64,000 nucleotides of DNA, from positions 94,553 to 158,552 of the forward strand of contig VCJN01003541.1 of NCBI GenBank assembly GCA_006384855.1, read 5' to 3'. The notes below the pieces were generated by a model, which ran no database searches, was not told the DNA's origin, and saw only the letters and a list, made by a program, of their open reading frames with translations. This document shows, one piece after another, positions 1 to 11,200 of this stretch; position 1 is the first letter of the stretch, and each line of letters opens with the position of its first letter. This DNA is from Tetraselmis striata (lineage: Eukaryota > Chlorophyta > Chlorodendrophyceae > Chlorodendrales > Chlorodendraceae). The position numbers were made by a program, and so were the translations under genes.

Positions 1-15
1 GGGGGGGGGGCTCAC

Positions 16-299
16 CTGCTGGCCAGGACGGCGGTGTGGATGTCCACCGCCAGGATCAGCAGCTGCATGCAGTTGGTGCGGTTGTACCACGCCTCCCGCG
101 CCAGGCCGAGCGCCTGGATGAGCTGCGCCGCTAGCCGCTCCTGCGGCTCCGGCAGCTCCATCGCGCACACCACCACCGCGGGCTGCCCATCCTGCAGACT
201 GAGGATGGCCCCGGAGCCCGCGGCGAGGTCGTTGCGGATGGGGCTGCCAAACAGCTGCACGGAGTGCCGGCGCACCCGCGACCCGGAGGATTCCGCCAT
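16..299 (-). CDS. Unrecognised protein, partial (exon running off the window)
   Basis: Seen: an open minus-strand frame of about 94 codons beginning MAESSGSRVRRHSVQLFG and ending in a good donor (CAG|GTGAG, phase 2) at 15-14. The donor is followed at once by a C-run on the gene strand (the G10 at 1-10), the same layout as at the donors of the well-supported genes here. The ATG at 299-297 could be the start, but a pyrimidine tract and CTACAG lie directly upstream, so 299 may instead lie just inside an internal exon. The exon has the high third-position GC typical of the real exons in this window. The peptide is mixed hydrophobic/charged with no motif I recognise. Upstream on the same strand (about 600-530) a short frame containing LRMLAWTDAYLTG stays open but cannot be joined with confidence. 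The gene continues beyond the left edge. Confidence 0.5.
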
Positions 300-775
300 T
301 CCCTGTAGGGGGGAACGGCAGGCAAGTGTTGGAAACACAAAAGAATGAGAGCGTCTCGAGGCAAGAAACAGGGGGGAGGAGATGGAGCCAAAGACGCCCT
401 TTGGGTGAACGAGGGGGAGGGGGGACTGGGGGAGGGGGGGGGGGGGCAGGACTGTGGCCACTATGTCCACTATCCGATGGGAGCTGCCCTGCTGAGCACC
501 AGTTAGGTAAGCGTCGGTCCAAGCTAGCATTCGCAGCTTGTCTGGAGTGATTTTAGCCCCGTATTTGAACAGTCTGGCGTAGCACAGGTCGTGCGGATAG
601 AGTGGTGTGTCTGAGAAGGGGGGGGGGGGGGGGGGGGGGGGGTCCCTTGGGCGGGACGGGACTGTGCGGGTGTGCGTGGCATCTGCTACGCTATCGCGCG
701 AGAGGACGCGACGAGGATTTGCCTATCGAGTTGGAAAGACGAGGACCCGCGCGGCGGGGTTTGGCGGAGCGACCG

Positions 776-806
<31 letters not shown>

Positions 807-1420
807 AAAAAATGAGCCGACGACGCAGTAAAATTCGACGTTAAAAAGTAAAAAGCCTCACCCTGCGCGGGGTTTCTCGACTGCCCTGCTGAATTCCGCA
901 CGCGCCACTGCCCCTCCCCTGCGGATATGGGGCGTGTAGCCACGCTGGTGTGTGTGTGTGGTGGCTTGGGTCGAAGAGGGCTATGCTGACAGGAAAATCG
1001 GGTGGCCTGGCGAGAAGTGTCAGTGGCGGCAGGCCGGGGAGGGCGAGACGGGGGAGGGCGCGTACGTCGGGGAGTGAGCCGCCGCCGGTGGGGTGGGCCT
1101 GTGACGCAAGAACGCCGAAAGCCCCGCCTCCGCGTTCACACAAGGGGCCGCCAGCCCTGCCCCGCGGCGCGCCTGAAGAAACCCACGGTGTGCCAGCGCC
1201 CCCTGCCTTCACGCTCCGCACGGCAGCTACGAGTATGTACCAGTAGGTCGGCGGCAGCTGCCGGGCGGCAGCGTTGGACTGTGGGTGAGCGATCCTCCTT
1301 GTGTTGAATCCCTGATGATTCTGTAGTTGTCACGACTCGTTTGCCGCCGTTGCTTCCCGTGTGTGAGGTTTGGCTACACGGGCGGCGTCTGGGAAGCGTT
1401 ATGAGCTCCATGAGCGGGGT
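300..1420. other. Low-complexity spacer with long G and C homopolymers
   Basis: GC-rich sequence with a G-run near 617-642 and a C-run near 776-803. Open frames on both strands are products of GC bias and homopolymers (polyGly/polyPro); none looks like a protein. Confidence 0.6.
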
Positions 1421-2655
1421 ACCAGTAGCTCAGCTCTTCCTTAATCTTTTTTCGAATTAAGTCATCTTTATCTAAGGCGGATTATTATTTCATCAGGCGT
1501 ATAATAATAATAACAATAATAAGGTTCCAGTCGTGCTAGCAGTCCTGTCTTCACGGGGGCGGAGTTAAAAGTATCACTGTACCGTACCAGTACAGCCGTC
1601 CGATATAAGTATACTCGCATTTCAATATGGCGAGCCGTCCGATGAAAATCAATGCCAGCGGTCGATGTACCGTCCCTATCCTATACCCATGATTCTGCTG
1701 CTAGCTCATGTAATTATCCTATACCCATGTCCTGTGCACACATACATAAAGATTATTGAGTGCTGATGGCAGAATCCGGAACCAGTGGACGGAAAATTAT
1801 GCCGTGTGAAGTTCATCGTAGCGACCACGGTGATGGTAGTAGTACGCGAGCACATATCATGTAATATCAATACGTGCTGTACGTTGTTTGCCGTTGCTTT
1901 CCATTGTAGTAATTAATATCCGGCAGATGACTAATCATTTTCTCGTTGTTTTACCCACTGCCCGTATTATTGCCGTACCATCATATCTATATACGCGCTC
2001 ATTACACAACTCCCGTACTCGTCGTACAGTAGGGTACATGGTATGGATATGCGGGGTTACGGGCCGCCACCGGGATGAGGCGGGTACGATGACGTTCGCT
2101 CGTCTGCTTGGCCGCAGCGGTACCAGGGTAAGGATTCATAACCCCTGGTGGTACGATTGGGGGCGTCGTCTACCGCGACGGTCGTGGGCGCGACCATCCT
2201 CGTGTTTTAGGGTTTAAAAATCCTAAACCTTGTACCGTACCTGGCACGGGCCTCTGCTACGATAAGGATTAATTCTCATCGCATGTATTATCTCTCGCGA
2301 GCCGTCCGATGAAAGTTTTCAGCCCACAACTGTCGGCGGACGCCGGACGGCGGCGCTGTGCAGATTTAGGTGTGTTGATGTTAGGGGAATTCCAGGCCCA
2401 CTGACTTGCAATAATGATTATGTGGAACGGCTTGATTACAGAAGTGGGGTGGGTGCCCCGATTTGGGATTATGTAATCCTTAGTCTCAGCTATTCTCGCG
2501 TCAGGTCATCCTGTTGTGTGTCTTGTTACTGCTGAGTCTCAGGTCTAGCGACTAGTCGCTATTTCTCCTTGAGAGTATATCGCTGGGAGCTTTTAGTAAA
2601 GCACGCATAAAAGATGTAGTTGCTGGTATCCCTAGAATTAGAAAATCAACACAGC
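1421..2655. other. Gene-free stretch
   Basis: Lower GC than the genic parts. Contains an ATA/ATT microsatellite (about 1500-1525) and two copies of the motif GAGCCGTCCGATGAAA (near 1632 and 2290). The CCGTCCGATGAA core recurs in the TIRs of the element at 12035-13413. No coding sequence recognised. Confidence 0.5.
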
Positions 2656-2662
2656 AAGCCGC

Positions 2663-3344
2663 CTAAAAGCGGCCCGCATCCCGCATAAGGCGGGATGGAT
2701 GAGTGATGCGCACACGGTTCAGAGTCCGGGCCACGCGAGCACGTGTGTGTGTGGGTGATCCTCGGACGTGATGTGCAGCTTCAACAACGGGATGACAGAC
2801 GAATCTGCGCCGTCTGATGAGGCAGCGAGCGCGCTCTCGAGCGGCCACCAAGCTCAAGACCCCGAGGAAATCTCTTGCGAGCAAGGCCTCCTGGTGAGCC
2901 CATGTGATGCACCGAGTGCCCCGCGATGAGAGGGCACCCCGATCCGCAGCCAAGCATGCGATACCACGCACTGTGCGGTGCACCCCCTTGCTCACCTCAC
3001 CCACTGTGCCGAAGACCATGCCCGTGTACTCCGACATATCCAGGATGTCTCGAAGAGGACCCTTCTGTCCGGGCTATGTGTTGTGCCACGCCGCATCCCG
3101 CGCAGCCAACCCCCGTTGTATGTCGCCCAACAGGGAGCGCTCAAACCGATCCACAGCCGTGGCCCGGGGCACTGAAGTGTACTTGACCCCGTACCGCATA
3201 GTCTTGAACTCCAGCAGCGTGCGTGGACTTCAAGCTCCGGGGATCATAGCTCCCGGTCACGACGTTGAACGCCGGAAGGGAGAGCTCTGCGTCCGGCACT
3301 AGGTCCTTGAGTTCATCCATGGGTACGGTGTTGCCGAGAGGCAC
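2663..3344 (-). pseudogene. Frameshifted fragment of a probable mobile-element protein
   Basis: Three minus-strand frames read end to end as one protein-like sequence. The first starts at 3344 (MPLGNTVPMDELKDLVPDAE). The second runs through a segment including YGVKYTSVPRATAVDRFERS and LLGDIQRGLAARDAAWH. The third, at 3037, includes YTGMVFGTVGEVSKGVH and AARERARCLIRRRRF. Continuity needs at least two frameshifts, so the copy is dead. From memory this resembles uncharacterised, multicopy proteins of algal genomes, probably transposon-borne; that attribution is inference and no catalytic motif is visible. Confidence 0.4.
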
Positions 3345-4610
3345 TGCCTGCTGGTATCCCTAGGGATACTGTAACAACCCGTAACATCTGCTTGTAATTT
3401 GACGTTTCAACGGGAGGTAGGTAAAGGAGTTATGCCGAAAAATGCGCAGACTTTCGCGTTACGCTGAAAGGGCGGGTACCAGCGGCAAATAAGAGCCACA
3501 AAAAGGGAGGGCGGGCGGGTTGTGCGGGCAGGAGGCCATCACAATACTAAGAGTGTGGTCCCGTCTAGCGGACAATGATGGTTTTATAAGATTTGATGGG
3601 TACTGGGGTGACCATGTTTTCGCTGCGGGCGGCACGCAAATTGCCGCATATTGGCGTCTCAGTGGAAGCACCAATATTGCCCGCGGTTGATTACGAGAGA
3701 CGTAGTGCAGAGGCCGCGGGCAGCCGGCGTCGATACCCGCATACCCTAGGGTGAAGGAAGTGACAAGAAAACCCCAGAACACATCTCTAAACATTTCAAA
3801 GGGAGGTACGTAAGAGAGTTTAGCCACCTCGGTCTTTAGGACTGTGGAGGGGCAGGGCGGCACCCGACAGATAGAGCGGGGGCACTATTGAGGAGGTTGC
3901 GAAGGACCACAGTGGGGAAGCACGGCGTACCGGTACCGGGATATCGCGCGCGAACCATTTTTGTACGAGAGTCCTTCGTACGGGCCGCGCGCGGCGCGTT
4001 TAACACAGAGCAATCTCCCTCGCCCGCCACCCCGAGCTGCACATTTAGCGCGTTCGCCGCCGGTGTGCGGCCATCGCCATCACCCCCCCCCCGGAGTGCG
4101 AACCCTATCCCATGGGTAAACATAATTGGCGGTGGTCGGGCAGGTGGTGCCACCGTGGTCAGCACTGGCTGCGCACTCGGCCGCATCAGGTACGGATGCC
4201 GCCCATTTTCTCCCACTCAGTCACTTACCGGGAGCGGGGGGGGGCGGCCTCATGCTGTTGGTGCAGCCCAACGCCGGAGACGACCAGCGCAGCGCATGTC
4301 CGTACTCCGATGGTCACCCTACCACCTAATCAGACGTCTTAGGAGTTTTCCAGTTTACGTTCACCGACGCATGCTAAGAGTCCTATATATGGCGAGTGAT
4401 ATAACGCTCATGTACTGCGGGCATCTTGGCGGTGCGGGAGTCGATGCCTGGCGGCGGCATCACCTGGCGTCCGAGCCGCCTCCAGACGGCAGGCTAGTGG
4501 CTGGCTCCCCCGAGCGACACGCGTTTCCTGCGACGCCACATAGTAGCAGGCCCACGATGTGAGGCATGCGCTCAGCAGTGGCGGCGTCGGCGGCGCGGGA
4601 AGTGGGAAGT
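3345..4610. other. Gene-free stretch
   Basis: Contains a 224-codon plus frame (3888-4562) rich in Arg/Pro/Ser with no domain, most likely a GC-bias artefact. Nothing else recognised. Confidence 0.45.
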
Positions 4611-4616
4611 CTACTA

Positions 4617-5460
4617 GGGGGTATTCGCGTGAAATTGGAGAGGATATTCGAATGGCTGGAAATACCGCCACGTCGCCACCGGCCTACGTGAGTATGTAAT
4701 CGTTACAGGTGAGTCATCATCGCCCATGCACGGTACCGCCCGCATGCCGCAAGCTGCGGCCCAACACCGCGTCCCACTACCGGTTGCACTTCCAGCCACC
4801 CGGCCGCCGTCGCTGCTTCACACTTGCGCCTGCCGACACGAGCAGGCGGCATCGTGCATCACCATGTGCGCCGGGTCGGCACGGGCCGACAGCATATTGA
4901 TGCTAAGCGTGGGGTGCAGGCGGCCGTCGCCTTGTTTGAGTTCAGCACTCGGAAACCTCCGCTCGCCGCCATCTGCCTGCCGCACGTTATCCGCAGCATC
5001 CGACACTTTCAGCTCATGCGGCGGGTGGCGAGTAGAGCATGTTGGCCACAGGAGTTGAACAACCTAAACCTCGACCTAGAGGAGCAGCGACAAAGCGAGC
5101 GCGTATTCCGGGACACCTACTGCATGAAACCGGAGCATTTCCAAGAGATTCTGGAGGCGTTGGAGGTACCGAGTGTGCTTCGGTACCCCAATCGTGGCGG
5201 GAGGTTTACATGCACGACGGGGTTGCTCGTTCTGCCGGCTCGCCTCGGGATTGCTGGCACCTTGGCTGGACTAGGGAGAAAGCTGCTTATGAACCCGGAC
5301 AGAATTAGTAAGATATCCATCACGATGGTGAGGGGGCTTCACATCCACTCCACGTCCCGCTCCCGGCGGCGCTTCCGTTCTAGCGAGCGACGAGGATACT
5401 GCGGTAGCCTTCGCCCCCTCAGTCGCGGGGACTTCGTATATGCCCGCCATAGTCAGGCGG

Positions 5461-5492
<32 letters not shown>

Positions 5493-5776
5493 CGAATAGG
5501 GTAGTCGCTGCAAGCAAGGATGAGGTGGTGAGTCGGTTTTTGAAACGCGCGAAGGAGGATGCGCGGGCCGTGACAGCGGGACGGGAATCCGCCAGCCCAA
5601 TGTGAAATTACCGGTTGATAACGCCTCTCCAATTTGGTCGCGCCTCTCCGATATCGCGCCAAATTGGAGAGGCCAGCCTCTCCAATTTTGGCGTTCGCGA
5701 GGGTGTACGCGCTTACGTGGCGCGGGGATGTTGACGTGCCACTCCAAAATCCTCTCCAATTTGCCGCGAATACCCC
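4617..5776 (+). mobile_element. Decayed PIF/Harbinger-type DNA transposon
   Basis: Terminal inverted repeats are visible. The left end (4618-4648) begins GGGGTATTCGCGTGAAATTG. The right end (5746-5776), read on the minus strand, begins GGGGTATTCGCGGCAAATTG, and both continue GAGAGGAT. Further copies of CTCTCCAATTT lie just inside the right end (5620-5700). Between them the frame at 4824-5504 resembles the N-terminal part of Harbinger (DDE_4) transposases: FRDTYCMKPEHFQEILEAL, then a GRFTCTTGLLVLPARLG block like the usual LLxLLxRLAxP segment. The DDE part is missing or scrambled and a poly-G tract interrupts it (5466-5492). A 3-bp target duplication could not be resolved. Confidence 0.55.
5030..5330 (+). 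pseudogene. Harbinger transposase remnant
   Basis: The recognisable part of the frame encodes LEEQRQSERVFRDTYCMKPE and then HFQEILEALEVPSVLRYPN, ending near GRKLLMNPDRISKIS. This is the helix-turn-helix-like region that precedes the catalytic domain in PIF/Harbinger transposases. The expected RLAYP motif is degenerate (ARLGIAG) and no DDE triad follows before a stop, so the copy is non-functional. Confidence 0.45.
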
Positions 5777-5816
5777 GTACTGCGATAGTCTCACTCGTTT
5801 CGAGACTTAAATAACA

Positions 5817-6020
5817 AAGGTGGAGTGCCGTGGTGGTGCAAAGACGAAAGGCTTCAACGTTTTGAGAATACAAATATCATTCTTTACAAGGTTGCAACCA
5901 CCCGCTGCTACATATATATGTGTGTGTGTGTGTGTGTATACTATTGTGGGCGTCAACATTGGTCGTCAGAGTGCTCGGTATTTGTCAGTAACAAACAATA
6001 TACTAAGTAATGCCATACCA
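5817..6020 (+). repeat. Interspersed repeat family A, copy 1
   Basis: Shares GGTGGTGCAAAGACGA, AGAATACAAAT, CAAGGTTGC, TATACTATTG/TATACTATGG and ACAATATACTAAGTAATGCC with copies at 6640-6815 and 20150-20440, which lie in the opposite orientation. It carries a (TG)n run at its centre. Non-coding. Confidence 0.6.
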
Positions 6021-6639
6021 TAACGAGACAGACGTTTTGTCGTAAGTTTGACTCTCCACAGCACTTCCCGCGGCAACCCGCACGACATTTCACGATCCGA
6101 ATACGTATACCCGAGTACGAATAATATGCCCGTGCGCGCCCCCATCATGGATTCACGTTTTGCTGACACCATAGGCCTTCAAGGCCAAAACCAGTCGGAT
6201 AGAAAGGCTGTTTAGTCAAAATATATGGCATAAATAGTGTACGTTTTCCTTTACTTGGTCCGACGGAGCCTGTGCCATCGGTGCGAAGTTTATTGTTCGG
6301 GCGGCGCTCAGATCGGTTGTTGCGGAGTCGCTACGGAGATCCCGCCGCGCGCCGCCTGCGTTGCCGTAGCGGTCGCGACCCGCCTACCATCGCCGCATAA
6401 GAGGTACTTCTGGCGCTATGGGCGGTCGCGGTGTCGGTGGTTGACAGTTGTGGGCTTGCAAGAGGCTAGAGCATGGGAATGGGCCGCACGATGTGCGCGC
6501 GTCGCGTTGCCGCAAGTGCACCTACCCTGTACTAACGGCGCGAACCGCATATCGGATCTTGTATTCGGGCAGATTTCGCAATATCGTACGGGTTACCGCG
6601 GGAAGTGTTGTGTCCACGGTGACGCTCTTTGCAGTGAGA
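6021..6639. other. Gene-free stretch
   Basis: A 196-codon plus frame (6237-6827) crosses it and runs into repeat family A. It has no recognisable domain and is treated as spurious. Confidence 0.4.
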
Positions 6640-6815
6640 GTGCTGCTATAGGTCGGCATGGTCTGACTACGACCAGTGCCGACGCCAGCCATAGTACATA
6701 TAGCAGCGGGTGGTGGCAACCTTGTAACCAATATAGAATTTGTGTTTCAAAAAATTGTAGCCTCTCAACTTTGCACCGCCACTGCACACCACCTTTGTTA
6801 AGTTCCCCACAGTCT
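6640..6815 (-). repeat. Interspersed repeat family A, copy 2
   Basis: Reverse orientation relative to copy 1. Shares AGCGGGTGGTGGCAACCTTG, TGCACACCACCTTTGTT and CCCCACA(G/A)TCTCTAAG with the copy at 20150-20440. Confidence 0.65.
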
Positions 6816-6828
6816 CTAAGCATGTGAG

Positions 6829-8696
6829 GCGCCCGCCGCCTGGCAGCGGCCCACCAAGAGCGGAGGATCTTGGGTGCGGAAGGCCCGGCGGCACCACCCC
6901 CACCTCCAAGTGGTGGGCGCTGGTAACCCCTAAGCCCCGTGCTCGGTTGTTTGCGGCAGGGGCCTGAGCGGGGTGGCCGGTTGTGGCGGGTCCTTGGATC
7001 ATGCGACGACCGGGAAGCCCTACGGGGGGCTTTTCATATGTAATACGAGTACTCGTAGTCCCGGTAGCGCGCGCTAGCGCCGCCGGGCACCAACCCCGTG
7101 GTTTAGGGTTTTAAAAAACTACTACGGGGGGCTGCTAAAAACAATTCAAGTACGATCTCGGCCTTGCGTCGGCCTCTCCGAGATCCGCCTACCGGTGGGG
7201 AGGGGGGTATGTACCAGGGTTGTGCTGAGCTCATTCCGGCCGAGTTCATTTAGGACTGAGCTTAATTCAGGGAGTTCGGCTGAATTCCGTTCAGTCTGAA
7301 CTGAACCGCAGTTCAGACTGGACTAGATAACTGAATGAACTGTCCGAGCTGCCCGAACTGAACCGAATCCAGTCCGAACTGCCACTGAACAGCTATTGAA
7401 CTGCGGTCTGAATGTGCCTCTAGAACTAGCTGATCCAATGATTAAAATGCAGCGGCAAAATGTAGGCCAAGAAGAATTGTTATGGAAAGGAAAATATTAC
7501 ATGTGTTGTCGCTAGTGGGCGCGTCGGCCGCCGATCTATTATGTTGTTGGTTGCTCGAATCATCGGGTTGTTGGGGTTCTGGTTCGGGTAGCTGCCCTCG
7601 GGCACGCGAAGAGGCGGTGCTAGGCACGCGAGGGGGGCGCCGCCGCATTGCATTGGGAGTAACGCCGGTGGTTAGCTGCGCGCCGTCATCGTCGTTGGCG
7701 GCATGCAACCAGCTCCTTCTCCGCGATGACGACGTCCTTCTCGACCTCCGACTCGACGACATTGTCCATAACCTCATCGCCGCGTTCATGTGTACTTATG
7801 GGCGGCGACTGCATATCAGGTTGACAGTGGACCTGGTTCAGGTTTGGGTGTTGGAGTGGAAGTGTTGGAGTGGAAGTGTTGTGTGCTTAATAACATCATG
7901 GCGGCTGGTGCACCTTAGATGTTGGAGGGGGTCTGGGGCGTGCGCGGCAAGTTTCTCACCGTAGAACACCTTATCTTCATGTGGAGACGCTGCGGTAGCT
8001 TGTTGGGGTCATACTTGTTGTGTTACGGTGTAGCTCGGAGACCCATGAGTTAGGGGATTTTCGAGGCAGGTCAGTCCGAACTGAATTCAGGTGGTTCAGT
8101 TCGGTTTCGGCCTGAACTCCCGAACTACCCCGAACTGAACTGAGTTCAGCACAACACTGGTACTTACGACTCGGACGGGGGCAGCCTACTCGCGAGATTT
8201 TAGTCGAAATAAAATCATGTTCTCGCACATCGGTACGACCCGCGACCGACATGCAGAAGATGTGGCGCTAGCGCAATACCCCCCCCCCCCTCCCCACACC
8301 CACCCGTATGTGTTCCACATGTGAATCACTCGAATCCCGGCCTAGTACAACGGAGTGTTCGGCGGCGCGCTGCGGCCGACGGACCCGTTCGGAACACCCA
8401 AGAAACCCTCAGCCACCCCGTGAGAACGGGCGAAGGCGGCGAGCGCGAGGAGACGGGAGCCCGGCACTTAGAGGCGGGGCAGGCGTTCGGGGGCGGAGAA
8501 GCCAGGCATGGCAGCGACTCAAGGGCCAGGGGACAGGAGCCTGAATGCCCTGAGGGAGTCGCAGCCATGCAGCGGGAGGAATCAGCTGGCGGCTACCTCG
8601 GACGGGCGGCTACCGCGACGAGGCGCGCTGCGGAGACAAGCGGCACGCGGGCGAGCATGACCGGCATGTTGACCACGGAGCGATGACACCCGGAAT

Positions 8697-8731
<35 letters not shown>

Positions 8732-9241
8732 CCCGCCTTTCCCCCTCCAGTCCCCCTTGGCGATCCTACCGCAAGAGCTCAGGCGGACATCGATAGAGGC
8801 AACATCGACGGACCGCGGCCGAGGCCGGCGGACCGCCGCCACATCGAGCGTGGTGGGGCGACCAGCGCCGCCACTTGCGGGATATTTTCAGCGATGGCGG
8901 CAGGTGGAGCCAAGACGCAGCACGACGACCGAAGATTACGCACGGTGCCGGTGCATTACCGATGCACAGGAAAACCTTTTCGGGGGCGGGGGCGAGTAAT
9001 GCATCGTAATCCTCGTACTGCCAATTAGCGGTAGTCGCTCGTACTGGCGACCGCCCGCAGTTATAACCGGAGAATAACACAGCTAATAATAATGTGATGG
9101 AAGGAGGCGGGAGCTTGAGCTGTAATTACACTATATGTGCTCCGTACTATATATAGGCCCGAAGTAGAGCAACTCAGTCGGGCGCGGTGGAGAGTACGTA
9201 GCAGACTAGCACGTTGTAATGAGTTTCAATTTCAATTTTAA
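6829..9241 (+). repeat. Repeat family B, copy 1, split by a hAT insertion
   Basis: 6829-7214 plus 8168-9241 line up with 14570-16027. Shared landmarks in order are GCGCCCGCCGC; a GGCACCACCCCCACCTCCAA block; TTGGATCATGCGACGACCGG; ACTCGCGAG; GAATCCCGGCCTAGTACAAC; ATGTTGACCACGGAGCGATG; a long G-run (8697-8728); and GACCGCCCGCAGTTAT. The continuity is broken only by the element at 7215-8159, so the insertion is younger than the repeat. Frames inside are short and carry no recognisable domain. Confidence 0.75.
7215..8159. mobile_element. Non-autonomous hAT-type DNA transposon (945 bp)
   Basis: Ends are inverted: the left end is CAGGGTTGTGCTGAGCTCA and the right end, complemented, is CAGTGTTGTGCTGAACTCA. 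It is flanked by 8-bp duplications GTATGTAC (7207-7214) and GTACTTAC (8160-8167), 6/8 identical. The uninterrupted repeat at 14926 preserves the empty site GTATGTAC-GACTCG. An 8-bp target site and CAG...CTG ends are the hAT pattern. Both subterminal regions are packed with GAACTGAA/TTCAGTTC-type hexamers, likely transposase-binding sites (inference). The internal frame 7482-7964 has no transposase similarity. Confidence 0.75.
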
Positions 9242-10077
9242 ACGGGTGAGACTGTCGCACTAGTTTCGGAGTGAGTGTTGCTTCAGATTCTTCAAGTATT
9301 TTACTAGATTCTTCAAGTACCCCTTGTTTTGTTGTCAACAGAGTGACGCGATGAGGCGCAAGTTATCGCGCACGCAACTGGCGGCTCGTGAGCGGGACGC
9401 ATATTCGAAACTTCCCTTCGACAGCGGTGTCGCAACATCTGAGGTTGTGACCTCATGCACTGGAATTGTTGCTGACCGTGACACTATGATGACCATTCAA
9501 CCGAATCATAATAATAATAATACTGCTTCTTTGCACTTTGGAACCTCGACACTTATCGTCGATCTGTGAGGTTGCGACCTTGTGGTTCGTCTGCTGCAAA
9601 CTGAAACCAGGATAACGATGAATCCGGCTAACTTGAAGCTCGACTGTGTGACTATCGATGAAACGGACCGCTTTCTGCAAGAGGCGCAAGTGACGAGTTA
9701 TTACGAGCTGCATAATTATGCCCGTTGGCCGTTTCAGTCGCTGGCCGTTGGCCGGCAGTGCGGTAACGGTGACAAAAAATGATTCCTTTTGTTGGCTTAC
9801 GTCCCGAGGATGATGTAATGGACTAAATACTGGACCTCAACAGACATCTACGATCGAAATTGCTTTGCATCTGAGAAGTAAATGGTTTGATGAGGTACAA
9901 TGAGTAGCATCTACAGCCGTGTATTCTGCAGTCTCAGATAAATGGTCGAATATATATCGACTTGTCATGACTTCAAGACGAACAAGAACTCTGTTGGTGT
10001 TCCTTTGACTATACCGTTTCGGTACGTCGACGGCATTGAAGTACCTTTTGGGAATAAGCTGCCGGCGATTATTTGTT
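9242..10077. other. Gene-free stretch
   Basis: Moderate GC and short frames only. The plus frame 9324-9569 has no recognisable domain. Confidence 0.45.
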
Positions 10078-10238
10078 AGGGTCGAAGGATAGAAGGCGCT
10101 AGCGTAACGCGTATCGCAGCGAATACTGCGATATGATTGGCTGAGAATTTTACGCTCGCCGCTGAATCAATCACCAAACATACCTGAAAGAATAGAAGAC
10201 GCTAGTGCGATTCGTCTGTCACACGTCACGCGGGCCGG

Positions 10239-10294
10239 TGATGATCGGGGGGAGGCAGCGCAGAACGTTCTGCGCTGCCTCCCCCCGATCATCA
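10239..10294. repeat. 56-bp perfect palindrome
   Basis: Two 28-base arms with no spacer, centred between 10266 and 10267 (CAGAAC|GTTCTG). The outer arms read TGATGATCGGGGGGAGGCAG. All 28 pairs match. It has no counterpart in the L2 unit. Confidence 0.9.
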
Positions 10295-11172
10295 GCGGCA
10301 TTTCGAGCCGCACCCGTCCCCAATTGGCCACTGCCCACTGCCACTTGACCCACCCCTGCCGCCACTACCCGCTACCCGCTGATGCATGATATTTGTTATG
10401 TCCTCTCGTGGCACGTAGGATGGTAGTTCCGCTCGCGCTTTGCGGCACCAACGGGGGTCGGCCGATAAGGGTGCCCGCGCCTCCGGTTTCCTAGACGCTT
10501 ATCTCTAGACGCTTTTCCCTAGACGCTTAGGGTCGAAGGATAGAAGACGCTTGCGTAACGCGTGACGCAGCAAATACTGCGATATGATTGGCTCCGAAGT
10601 TTACGCTCTCAGCTAAATCGATCACCCAATTTACCTGAGAGGATAGAAGACGCTCGTGCGACTCCCTGTCACGCGTCACGCGGGCCGGGGGTTCCGTGCT
10701 ACCGCGACCCGGTCAACAGCGGCATTGCGAGCCGAATCCACCCCCGATTGGCCACTGCCCACTGCCACCTGACTCACCCCCGCCGCCGCTACCCGTTACT
10801 CGCTGATACAGGGTAGTCACTATGTCCTCTTGTGGCACAGGGGATGGTAGTTCCGCACGCGCGTAGCGGCACCAACGGCTGTCGGCCGAGAAGGGTGCCC
10901 GCGCCTCCGGTTCCCTAGACGCTGATCCTCGCCCCCTGTCCTCTCAGTTCACCGCCGCCTAGACGCAGCATACGACCCGGCAAACCCGGGGGCGCGCGGC
11001 GAGGGTACTACGGGTGGGGTCATACTGCCCGATCATGGCGGCGGTGGCTGTGGATCTTGCGCATTGTGCGACGCAAAGCCGCGCCGCGGGGTCATACAGG
11101 CGTTACGCGTAACGTTTTTTTTGGGACTTTTTCCATTTCGAATTTTGCCCAAAAAAGTATCCGTTACGGTTT

Positions 11173-11200
11173 GTGACGAGTATTCCGGAATACTCGTCAC
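11173..11200. repeat. 28-bp perfect palindrome, duplicated downstream
   Basis: GTGACGAGTATTCC followed by its exact complement. A second copy with one mismatch lies at 11561-11588 in the R1 unit. Confidence 0.85.

Noticed and set aside
602-844. Glycine/proline-rich ORFs around the homopolymers
   Set aside because: Coding potential is created by the G and C runs; no domain and no third-position signal.
3888-4562. 224-codon ORF as a gene
   Set aside because: Arg/Pro/Ser-rich composition with no recognisable motif, typical of antisense or random GC-rich sequence.
7482-7964. 160-codon ORF as a transposase of the 945-bp hAT element
   Set aside because: Contains no DDE or zinc-finger features, and the element is too short to encode an autonomous hAT transposase.
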